This document shows, piece after piece, positions 24,601 to 38,900 of a stretch of 64,000 bases of DNA. The position numbers and the translations under genes are program-made. The notes beneath the pieces were generated by a model. It was given only the letters and a program-made list of their open reading frames with translations, was not told the DNA's origin and searched no databases. The stretch comes from Sphagnum magellanicum (lineage: Eukaryota; Streptophyta; Sphagnopsida; Sphagnales; Sphagnaceae): the NCBI GenBank assembly GCA_021904315.1, contig CM038910.1, positions 19,096,001-19,160,000 of the forward strand, in the 5' to 3' direction. The number at the start of each line of letters is the position of its first letter. Position 1 is the stretch's first letter.

Positions 24601-25546
24601 GGCTAAAGTCTAAGAAATTATAGAAAGAGAATGGACAAAGACATTGTTCAATTACAAACAACAGCAAGAGGCCTTCAATAATCAGGTAGAGGCACTAATT
24701 ACAAAGAAGAACAAGAATGAGAATGTACTAACAAATCTAGAGTTGATAAACTTGAAGAATGCTTCTTTGCTCAATTATGCATAATTTATAAGAACAACAA
24801 TAAAGGCAAAGATAGAAAAGTTGGTGGAGACAAATAAGGGGCATCAAAGGAATTTGCAATAGTTGTAAGCACAATTGGAAAGTGTAAATAAAAGGAAGAA
24901 AAATTTGGATCCAGTTTGTGTGAAGAAATTGGAAGATTATGACTAGATGTTGCAGTATTATACTCTCATGAAAACTAGGAGCAAAATGAAAGATTTGATG
25001 TAGAATCTGAAGAATGGTGGGAAGTTGTAGATGAATATTTTTTAAAGACTTGGAAGAAAATTTGGCAAAACAGAAAGTTAATGAAAGAACGTATAGGTAC
25101 AATCTAGAGGTATATCGAATAACCTTTCCAAATTTTATATGTGGAAGTCCAACAAGCACAAGGACATCGGACCAAGATGAGGAGAATGAAGAAGGGCCCA
25201 GTGGGACAACTCAAGAGGAGGTGCATTCTAAAGAACCATGGATACTCAAGGAGAAGGTTAGGAAGATAATTAACCACAAATAATTTAGGATCAAGAACAA
25301 TAACAAATGAAAACCAATGGAAGTAGAGTAATCATAGATGTAGCCACTAAAAGTGGAAACACATAGTAAATCAATGGAAGAGGAGGTAAAAAATACATAA
25401 TAAGAAATAGGTGCATACCACATGTTGTATAAAATGAGAGTATGGAAGCTATAGGTGAACAATGAGAAGCACAAGATGTTGTACATTTCATCTTTCTATT
25501 ATTCCACAAGGATTTTGAAGACAAAATCTAAAGTACGTGGGGGTAA
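21637..25546 (+). pseudogene. Integrase tail and 3' coiled-coil reading frame of gypsy-1 (unknown function)
   Basis: The first codons complete the integrase C-terminus interrupted at 6486. A long decayed frame follows to about 25440. Recognisable blocks: a segment near 23320-23400 (EEFGFAILGNYIYDVSEKEG), the start-like MEEVAVEVVQVNKTIYFFKT at 24249 followed by MAIVSLNMGNLNMEVSNLKN, Glu/Lys-rich coiled coil (24400-24980), an EEWWEVV-type block in another frame near 24995-25020, and LEENLAKQKVNERTYRYN from 25050 with an acidic Ser/Thr/Glu-rich tail to 25283. The blocks match gypsy-2 in order. Stops and shifts break it. No known domain was recognised; a role in particle structure or targeting is speculation. 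Confidence 0.6.
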
Positions 25547-26177
25547 TGTTAAGGGAATAGGCATATTACATAGTTTTTGGGGCTTACAAGGCATTATGGA
25601 TAGGAATAGGCCATTGGATAATTGGGGGTTTGAATTTTGAATTCTTGTTGAGTTTTGTTTTGTTGTTCATGTTGATGGTGACTTGGGGATTGCCCAAGAG
25701 TTGGAGTTTTGGGAAAGTTGAGGACATTCATATATACACATTTTTTGGGAGTAAAGAATATAGAGATGTAGGTATTATGTAAAGAAAGTATAGATTCTAG
25801 TGTTGAATATTACAGATTTTATTTGCTATTTGATTACACTTATGTAGAACATGGATTTTTGTTGTAATTTTGTTGAAGTTTTCAATAAACAAAAAAATAC
25901 AAACTTCTTCATCGATTTCCATATTCAATTTGATGTGTGAATCATCTATGGTATTAAAATATCATGAAAATGAATTGTAATTTTGTTTGTAGTTCTTTAC
26001 ATTGTATTCTAGATTACATATTATGATTATCATAAATAATCATGAATTTGGTGGATTACAAATAAATGTGTGTTTCAAATTAATGTAGAGTTGTGAACAA
26101 GTGTATATTTATATTGCAAATTTGTTGTTACAATTAAGTGTGGAGTGTTTCTAGAATAATTAAATCCACATCTACCA
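25547..26177 (+). repeat. 3' LTR of gypsy-1
   Basis: 631 bp starting TGTTAAGGGAATAGG and ending ACATCTACCA, similar in length and ends to the gypsy-2 LTRs. The next five bases are CAAAT; the partner duplication cannot be tested because the 5' LTR is missing. Confidence 0.8.
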
Positions 26178-29334
<3,157 letters not shown>

Positions 29335-29650
29335 CACTTATTGGGTATATTGAAGTGACCCTACATGTGGGTATTGCATTTAGGGTTGGGTCTTCATTTA
29401 AGGTTTACCTAAATCACTTATGGACTATTCTAGAATGAATTTACAAGTGGGTATTACATCCAAACCTTGATCTTCATTCAAAGGCACACCCAAACCATTT
29501 ATTGGTTATTTTGAAGTGACCTTACATGTGAGTATTGTGTTTAAGGTTGGGTCTTCACCTAAAGTTATCTAAATCACATATGGATGATTTTGAAATGAAC
29601 TTGAATGTGGGTACTGCATTTAAGGTTAGGTATTCATATAATTTTGCAAT
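29335..29650. repeat. Tandem repeat of about 80 bp, four units
   Basis: GAAGTGACC / GAATGAATT / GAAGTGACC / GAAATGAAC starts recur at 29352, 29433, 29513 and 29592 (79-81 bp apart). Each is followed by a GTGGGTATTGCATT-type word and a GTTGGGTCTTCAT-type word. Odd and even units are more alike, giving a higher-order period near 160 bp. Confidence 0.8.
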
Positions 29651-30688
29651 ACCCACAAACATATATACTTCATTAACTAGAAATTTATTAATGTGTTTAA
29701 TAATGTAAAAATGTGACATTGTTTATTCTATGGATGAAAACCATAATATTAATAAGATAATGAAACCATGATGATTAACAAGGGGTGCACATTTAATTAT
29801 GTGAATTATATGAAATTTGAATTTAAATTTCATGAAATACAAATCTTAAATTCTAACATTAAACCTAAAAATGTTAAATTCTAATATTAAACCTAATTGC
29901 AAAGTTGCAATAATTTTTAACTCTAAATTCTAATTTCAAACTTTGAAATGTTAATGATGTCACATGACCCATCACCCATCCAATGGTGAAAATTTTAAAC
30001 CAAGGATGCTATCTTGTGAACATGTGAGTGTGAATGTTAACAAGTGAACCCAAAAAAATCTTTTCAGGAATATCCTATTGACGTGGACAAAATATTATTT
30101 GATACATAAAATGAAATATTTAGTGACGTGGAAAAATATTTTGCCACATGTCATGGATGAACGATTTTCTTGGATGAAAAAATGGATGAAAAATAAAATG
30201 CATTAATTTTCAAGTGAATGTTAACAACAAAATTGTTACGAAAAACTAAACAAAAGAAACAAGATGGAATAATTTCATGTTAGCTTATCTTCAAACATAC
30301 AATACACGAAATGTTAACGCAATACTTCAAATTATATTTCATATTTATTTAATATGAAATTTTGCAGCATTTAAACCATTTAAAATTTTAAACTAAATCC
30401 AAATTAATGGCATATAAAAACATGTTGAACCACCAATAGGTATTTAACAATCCATATTCTACCCATTCACCACCAAAAGGCATGTGCCCATTAGGAATTG
30501 AAGCCTGACTATAAACCTAGTGACCCACCAATAGGTATGTGTTGATCCATACACTACCCATTCGCCATGAAGAGGCATGTGCCCATTAGGAATTGAAATA
30601 ATATGAAATAGCCATTAACATTTTACATTATTTATACCACTTCAAGCTATTTATTATTTCATTCACATTTTTAGCTTCTTGCATCTAG
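29651..30688. other. Spacer with a two-unit 95-bp repeat
   Basis: No gene seen. At 30431 and 30526 the words CACCAATAGGTAT, CTACCCATTC and GGCATGTGCCCATTAGGAAT recur in order, giving two tandem units of about 95 bp. Confidence 0.55.
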
Positions 30689-31601
30689 TGATGCACCCTT
30701 AAACTCCTTGATAAACTCAATTGCGAATCCAAAGGTGAAAACAACAAAAGGATAAGGAATTGGGGTATGCGATTTGGCTTGCAGCATTTTGGGGGTAGAA
30801 AGGCGTGTTGGAGTTCTGGGATGGGGACTAGGATAGTGACAAGTGGGTCAATTATTCACATGGACCTGCATAAACCAAACAACAAGTTGGTTAATGTGTA
30901 GTTGGAGCACTTTTGGTGCATGGATGAACCATGGGCAAACACGAACTTATAAGACTCACCATGGCCCAAACTTGGGGGAAGCCACCACCTTCCCCCTTAT
31001 AGTATTCTTTGTGCCTGGCCACAGGGCCTACACCCAAATGTCATTTCGTCCCCGGACTCCCAAGTTAGGAGTCTCGAAATTCTCAAAATTGGGACCCCCG
31101 CAACTTTGAAGGCCCATAACATCTTATGTAGACCTCTGATTGAGATGAGGTTTAAAACAAAGTTGTATCTTTTGTCGAGAGATTTCTAATGGTATGTGGC
31201 ATATCACCTTCACATAAGTAAATTAAGGCGATTCCTAACTTTTAGTGGTCAAAATTCAAATTGGCAATTTGATTCCCAATGTTTCTTTTGGCCATAATTT
31301 ATGTTTTAATTACCCCAAATGGGTCATGCGAGCCCATTTTAGACATTTACGTTCTAAGAGCTTTCCCATGGTATAAGCTTCAATCCAATGAGTTTTGACC
31401 CTTACAATCGTCCTCTGAAAATTCGGGAGTCCATCGGGAGTCCAATTCCCAAAGTGGGAACCCACTTGGGAGTGTGGGGTTCATTCCTTCACACTCTTTT
31501 ACACTCCTAGGAGCATGAAATGTGATTTTCAGGTTTAACTCTTGGCTCGCACCTTTGCAAGCCTTTGCCTTGGTCATGAGCTCAAGGCTAGGGTTGCAAC
31601 A
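30689..31601 (-). mobile_element. Solo LTR, family S, copy 2
   Basis: 913 bp on the minus strand, starting TGTTGCAACCCTAGCC and ending AAGGGTGCATCA. It is flanked by a perfect TCTAG duplication (30684-30688 and 31602-31606). It aligns along its length with 8770-9685 in inverse orientation, and no internal retrotransposon sequence is attached. Confidence 0.9.
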
Positions 31602-31606
31602 TCTAG

Positions 31607-34510
31607 CATCATTCTTGCAACTTGTGTAATCAAATTGCATTTTCCCCCTTTTACTATTAATTTTCCCGATATATACATGAAGTTGCATTTACTCCACCCT
31701 TATTGCCTAGTTGAATATTTTTTATGTCTACCACGTTTTTGCATTTATTCCATTCTTATGGCCTTGTATGCCACTGATTCATGTGGACATTTGACAATAA
31801 TGTCTTTGTTCAATTCAACATAAATATAAAAATCTACCAAGGTTAGTGCGCCATGTGTTGAAACAATTTTTTTTTTTGCACCTTTATTAAAATTCTTTCC
31901 CCCTGGTTTTAAATGTGTCTTATGTGGCAAAATATTATCTATCAACAAAAGCATATTCTATACTACCACGTCATTTGTGGCCATTGTCATCCTACCATTA
32001 CAATGGGAAACAAGTTAAACATAACTATAACATGAATTTGTTAGCAAAACACATGTGGTTAGATATAATAATTATCTATACAATACAAAAGTCTTTTAAG
32101 AAAAGATATTTGAATTGTTCTAACAAATATTATTGTGAAATAACTATTCTAAAAACACATTGAATGATTTCCATGTGGTAGACAAATATATTACAAATAT
32201 TCCATGACATGGCATAAAATATTTTATAAGATTCCTTCTTGCTCACTCGCTAGTGTTGTTGGTACTCATTAGAAATGGATCCTTATCTACAATTTGATTA
32301 GGAATTTGTGGAAGTCTATAAAGGTATATCCATCTGAATTGGATCCCAAGCTAGGTCATGCTCACATTCTTCAACTACATGAATGCATTTCAAAGTCTAG
32401 CATATCACTTTACTAGCCTTGTTAACCTACCTTTCAACGAGTTTCCTACTACTAGATCTCACCTTATTCATAATGTAACAAACTACTCAATCTAAGCTAA
32501 TATGAACACCTAAAGTTCTTGTGCTAAAATTCAAAACAATCATTGAACTTTTAAAGATTACTCACAATCACATGCACAAATTTCATGCAAACAAAACAAA
32601 TGTGTTGTCAAAGCTAGAGGTTCATAAATATGGTGGCTGCATTTGGCTTGCAACATTGTGTTTGTTGCTTAAAGTAGCAAACCTTATGGAAGCTTGAAAC
32701 TTATACGCTTGTGCACCATGGACAACAACAATGCACACTTCACATTGCTCAATGATAGTTGAACCAAACTTTGAAGTATAGGGGCTAGGTCGAGCTAGTT
32801 GTCATCATTGATGGTTAGGATGTAATTTCAACCTTACATGATTTGATTTAAATTGTTGATTGATTGAAAGAAAAGTAATCATTTCATTCAGGTCCATTTA
32901 TTTCAAATCATTCATCCATTTTTCACATCTATATGGATGTTGTTAATTGTAAAAATATATATAAGAATTTTAATGAATTCGTAATGTTAGAGGGCTGGAA
33001 ATTAATTTAAAATCTTAAGTTAAAATGTTAAATAACTTGTGTCAATTTCCAAATCACCACAATATCTTCTAATCAAATTTGAAATCCAAAACTTTGGTTA
33101 ACTGTTGTATTCAAGGTGACTTAACACTAAAAATATATAATTATGGTTAAAATTTGTGATAAAATAATATTTTGATTCTAAAATTGATGAAATTAATAAG
33201 AAATAAGAAATAAGAATTTCTAATTTCAATATAACATGTGGATTAATGTTAAAAAATGATAACAAGGATTGGTTACAATGTTAAAAAGGTCCATTTGGAT
33301 GTACAAAGATCAATGAAAACATTTCAAACTTTCCAAGGAGTTCCATCACAACATATTAAATGAAACTATGTGATTTTTTTCCCATGTTGTAACCTTTCAC
33401 CCATCAAGGTAAAACCTTACTAATGGTTGTGAGTAAAGTTCTCCTTTCAACCTATCACCTTGATCTTGACAAAAAAAAAAAAAACTATAGACAACAAGCA
33501 TATTATATAATTATGTATGTAAAATTGATTTAATTTTTTAATAATTTGTTGGGCCGTTATCTCCATGTTTTTGAAAAATTCCGACCTAATTAATTTCATT
33601 TCTTGCACAAAGTTGATATAAAGGGCATGGGCACGATGATTGTAATTAATCCCAATGAATATGTGTTCGTAAATTGTGGACTCTTATTCCCAATTTACAC
33701 AATAGAACAAAAGACAACATGAAATTGTTGTTTGTGGATTCGTATTGCATAACAAACCATGTTGCTACAAAAAAAGAATGGGCTTCCTTTGGAAAAAGAA
33801 AAAGTAACCTTGAAAAAATGTGTTTTGTATGATCTTTGACCACCAATAATACTTTTTGTTGCAATATTTCAGTTGAAAATTCCATGTCTATTCCTCTCAT
33901 TCTTGTTTTGCCACAAGTGAAGTAGTTCCCATATATAAAGATGCATGGAATAAATATTTGGTACTATTTGTTTTCAAAATTTGAGCAACCAAAACCACTT
34001 CATTTTGTTAAGTGATTAAGAAAATGAATGTAAAAGCATGCCAACAATCCCACAATCCGGATTATTTCAAATGTTTTTCACAATCAACATGGAACCATAG
34101 ATGACATGTAAGTTGCAAATTTTTGCTATGTTGCATCTTTTCATTAGATGGTTTTAGTATTTTGGTTATTCAAAACTAGGAGACAAAAAACCAAAAATAT
34201 TAGCAATTCATAGCTTATTTGGTTTGAATGAATTTGACATTGTGAGAAATAATTGATATGAATTTCAATGTGTCCTCATGCTAAGCACAATGAAAATTTG
34301 TGTATCTCACAAGTTTTAGTGAGGTCTGCGGAGGTTGTCAAATTTGCAAGGTAGGCACTCTGAGGCTTTTTAGGCCTTGGTACAGAATGGCTGCAAAAGT
34401 TATGTTATTTTAGTGTAATCAACAGTAATTAGTTGGAAGGTGCATTCAAAGTTTGTTTTTCTTTTTGCAACAAGCCTCTTCAATATGCCCCAATCATGCA
34501 AGATTAATTC
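31607..34510. other. AT-rich spacer, no gene seen
   Basis: Nearly 3 kb without a recognisable coding sequence, LTR or RNA gene on either strand. Confidence 0.4.
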
Positions 34511-34765
34511 ACTTAGTCCGTCCGTCTGTCTGTGACGGTTTTGTGTTCTACCTTAGCCAGCGCGGCCACGTCGTGTTCTCGGCGCCCGGGCGGGCAGCCC
34601 GTTTTGGATCAGCAATACGTGAGTGCTGCCGAGGGTGGGGGGCCGGGCAGGCACGCGCGACTAACTGGACAGAAGTAGGAAAACTACTTCCGTGTGAACG
34701 CGGCGTCATTAGGACGCTTCTCCGGCTCCTCAGTTTCTGCTGTCTGTTCACTTTAGGTATATAAA
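34511..34765 (+). promoter_or_regulatory. GC-rich island with TATA-like box
   Basis: About 250 bp that are strongly GC- and CpG-rich within AT-rich DNA (for example GGCGCCCGGGCGGGCAGCCC). It ends in a TATATAAA at 34758-34765 on the plus strand. Open frames on both strands are by-products of the composition. It could be an orphan promoter, the promoter part of an LTR or other element, or foreign sequence; no linked gene was identified. Confidence 0.35.
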
Positions 34766-35929
34766 CCAGTTGGTGGACGGAGTCAGGCAGTTGGGGTACC
34801 TTTTCCCTGACCCTATGAACTCAGTGACCCCAAGGTCATTTATTAAGTGTAGGGAAACACCAGGAATTTGAAGGAGGACTGGTAGCCAAAACATTGTAAT
34901 AACTCCAAATATTTGCAACAATAGCCACACAATTATGGGTCCATTTAAGATTTTGAAATAGAATTTTTTTGAACAACCCCTTTGATCCCACATGAAATCG
35001 GTGTTTAGCAGCAATTGGAAAAATATAAAGAACCATCGGGGCCCGGGGGGGGGGACCAAACGTTGTTGAAATATCACACCTGTGCATTATGCACGGGGTT
35101 CACACTAGTCATGCAAGAGTTTTGAAAGTTTGAAGGACCTCATTGTAGAAGAATTCATACCTATCATAGTTACATGTGAGGGCTAATATATGGCCAAGAG
35201 GACAATGTTAGGCAAAGCATATGGGACAAAGCCAGGTGCTATTAGGAACACCTTGAGAACTTGGGGAATATGGTGAAAACTTGGTGGGAACATATCAGAA
35301 ACAACAAAAATCCAAAAAAACCATCCTACCTCATTTGAAAATAAGGGATCTGTTTCCCACCTCTGCATGTTGAATGCACTGGCTACCTAGTTACCAAATC
35401 TTAAGATACTGGAGATGATAAGGCATAATCACTTTCTAAATTTCCACATAATCCTACAATACATCGCATCCTGCATCCTGATAGAGGAAGTGGTTTCCTA
35501 GCAATATTGATTTTCCCTTTATTATCTGCATCCCTTATTATGTATATTTCTCCTGATTCCAACCTGCTGCATTTTGCAGCATTTAATCCCCAGTAATTTA
35601 ACACCTAAATACCCTGAGGCAATTCTGTGCATATGCAGTCCCAAACAAGAAATAGCTAATAGGACACTAGTGAGGCTGGTGGTGCTAATTGTTCCTCACA
35701 CTGGAAACTTTTCTCTTATATACAGAAGGAAGAACTATACTTCCTATCTAACAATATACATCTGGCAACTCCTTTCTACTTAAGTAAACCTAGAAGCCTA
35801 ATAAATATGTCCGGAACTTGTTAATGGGAACTCATTTGCTTAACACATTTAGGAGCTGCTTTACAAATGCTTCTCATCAAGGCCTGAACTTTGTGTGACT
35901 TACACAGAAATAACATTTTGGATGCTGTA
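34766..35929. other. PLD 3' flank and spacer
   Basis: Holds a poly-G run (35045-35054), a transposon-end-like palindrome at 35080-35108, and the presumed 3' untranslated region of the PLD gene nearest 35929. On the minus strand an AATAAA signal lies at 35520-35525, about 400 bases past the stop codon. No further gene was recognised. Confidence 0.4.
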
Positions 35930-38900
35930 TTATGCTGTTAAGTCATCAGGAATGTTGAGCTGATTGGAGCCCATGACCTTCCCACCCACATCTGGAAAAG
36001 TCTCATGTCCAGGACGGGGGGTTACAGATCCATCACTCTTAACCATCAGAGGGTACACCATCAGGTGGCCTCTCATGCCACTTGTTGTTGGAGCCGTATA
36101 CTGCAGCCAGTTTGCCTCTGCCATTTGGTTCACTCTATGGACACATTCCAGGGTCTCAGGTGCAAGGAATGTGTTTTCCAAGACACCCAAGTGCTCTGCC
36201 CACAGTGACATTCTGTAGCCATGAACCTGGCCATACACATATGATGTTTGCAATGCTAATGTCAAGTTGTCAGCTCTAATCTAGTAGATCAATCAGACAA
36301 AAGTTTCTTCCTCCTGTCCAAATTGTCCACTGCACTTTTATTGTGGACATCCAAGGAAGATATCTATCAGTACTATGATCTGAGAAGTTTAGACTGAAAT
36401 AGTTGGACTCACCTGACCATGAGGTGGGGCACACTTATGTGCCCATGTATGATGTGGTTGATACCCACCCATGGCAATCTCTGTGTCCCGTGATCCATCC
36501 ATGGACCGCTGGTTGATGTTAGCTGAACCCAAAATGACAAGCTCATCATCCACTATCATTCCCTTGGAATGGACATAGATCATAAATCGCCTGTTCTTTT
36601 GGGCTTGTCCCTGGGAATACAAATCCAAGTATAACATAGTGTATAAGTGGTTATGTAATATCCATATCCAACTCACATTGCCCCTACTTTAGTCCAAATG
36701 GTTCAGACAACTGGAACAGACTGCATTCAACCTTGCAAACAAAAGAGAAAGAAGGCACTCACATGCTTTGAGTTCAGATCAGGTGGTTTCACTGGTTCAG
36801 GCTCCAAAGGGCTCTTCACTTCCCGGTTACCAAGACAGAAGAAGTTCAAGTAATCCTGGGGATGTTGTTGTCCATTGAGACTGCTATCCCGTATTGCATC
36901 CGCAATCAGAAAGTACATCATCTTCATTGTCTGGGACTGCACACATAAATTCCACATGCAAACTAATGATATGCTGCTTTAGGTACAGATGACTGTCAGA
37001 GATTGGTGCAAGAAATGCAGCATACACAGTGATAAGATCCATTATAAGATGCAGCTTGAGACTTGATTTCTTTTGGTTGCATATTGATGTACCTACAGGA
37101 ATCCAAGCGTAGTAAAAAAGACAAGGAAGTATGTTCGGACAAATACCTGGAAGTACAGAATCTCCTGCACAGGCCCACTATCTGGAATGCCCTCAGGAAA
37201 CATGGGCACGACTATGTATACAGCAAACCTCTGACCTGCTCTAATCTTACTGCAAATCTTCAAGGTCAACTCCATTGGAATGAGGTGATTGGCACCTGTT
37301 TCCCACAACCCACCAAACATATCTCTATTATAGATGCAAGATACGTTCTGGCCCAGAATGGACAGAGGAAGCCTCAAGGATATACGTGACTGCAGTAGAG
37401 AAAACAACAGGAAAACAGCTATTTGCTTGATTGAGATGTTAGAACTTTACAACCAATAATCCAGTAACAACCAAGGAAACCATTGCAATGCACAACTAAC
37501 CTATAGAAATAAGACACAAAAGGAAAACAGCAACTAAGGAATTGCTTTATAAAGAGGGACATTACCAGCGACATCATAGTCTGGCCAGTTGTAAGAAGAT
37601 CCAAGAAAGTACTGATTCTCAATATATATGAAGTGCTGGGCCATACGGATGGCTTTCACATAAGCCATCTGAATGCTTACATCGATAGCAATACTCTTCC
37701 CCCAAACAAGATGCTGCACCACATTCAAAGATATCCAGGTAGATTACATGCCATAAATCAGGATCTGTTGTTTGAATAGATCAGGATCTCCACTTCATCC
37801 CACCATCAGTCACCTAAATGATTCAACTGACATGAAATACTTTCTGACAAACACATCAAAGGAAGTAGAGGCCACATTAAAGGAAGTATAGGCAATTGCT
37901 GAGACCTGTGTTTGAACCTCTTCCATAGTCTTTGGGAAGCCCTTTACTGATCCTCCATCAATTGAGCGGAAAACCTGAAATGTACCAAAAGTGTCCTTCT
38001 GTATTAAGAGACCACATCGACATGCACCCAATGAGAGCAAAACCTTAAGGCTGCTTAAATTTGAACATTTCTGCCTGGAACAACACAATAGAACCATTTC
38101 ACTAATATTTGCTTTGAGTGTGCCTCTTGCCTCTTTTACAAAGGAGAGAGATCAGGGGCCAAGAGCTGGTAATTCAAAGCCCAAACTTCAAAAGAGCTTC
38201 CACCTCAACAATCACTGTTTTGCAATAGAACCAACCACAGGTCATCAGTGACCCCACACATGTAATTCCTAAAAGCATAATCACATGAAGAGCTCACCTG
38301 GACATGCCAGGACTCCTCATCATAGTCATCAGTCACATAGACTGCAGGATCTCCTTCAAGAGGTGCTTGATTTGAAGGCCCCAGAATCCAGCCACTCTTA
38401 TCAATATTAACAAGCTCATCATCGTGTAGTCGTGTTGCCTTTCTCCAGCACTGTTCAAAGTTGGTAAGGATGTCATATGAGGCAGGGCCTTCAATCTTAC
38501 AGTGCCAGTCATGCCATGGTTGTCTTGGACCTCCAGCCTCTGCAATCACCTGCTGCAAAGCTGTTGCTATTCTAATAATGTTCTCTTTCTGTCTCTCAAA
38601 ATGTTGTTTTGTAAGCTCTTTTTGTTCCCTAACATAGAACAATTTCTTCTTAACTTGCCTGAACTTCAATAAAACTTGAAGCATTTATTGCTTTGGTTTC
38701 TATTCAGGTAATACTAAAGCAGTAGAAGCTCACTGGGAAGCTCTTGTTGTAGAAATCATCCTTATGCTCATTCTGCAAGGAATTGAAGACATGGTGCAAG
38801 GGTGTATCCCAGCGACCATCACAGAGATCCAGCCCGCCAATAAAAGAGGTGAGTTTCCTCATATTTCTGGGCCCCTGACTGTCAACTATCATCAGCTTCT

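Larger units (their letters stand above)
3320..26177 (+). mobile_element. Ty3/gypsy retrotransposon gypsy-1, 5'-truncated and interrupted
   Basis: Plus-strand Ty3/gypsy element. Homology to gypsy-3 begins near 3320, so the 5' LTR, gag and protease are missing. Reverse transcriptase, RNase H and integrase run from 3793 to 6486. A CACTA transposon then fills 6487-21636. The integrase C-terminal tail resumes exactly at 21637 (KYM, then QKQQ-like and VYW residues), followed by a 3' coiled-coil frame and the 3' LTR at 25547-26177. The LTR begins TGTTAAGGG and ends ACATCTACCA, and aligns with the gypsy-2 LTRs. A purine-rich tract (GTGGGGGTAA) lies directly before it. Stop codons and frameshifts throughout make it non-functional. 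Confidence 0.85.

Noticed and set aside
34453..34764. Overlapping frames in the GC-rich island
   Set aside because: Open on both strands because stops are rare in GC-rich sequence; no domain or codon bias visible.
35964..36279. Plus-strand frames opposite the last PLD exon
   Set aside because: Shadows of the well-supported minus-strand coding exon.
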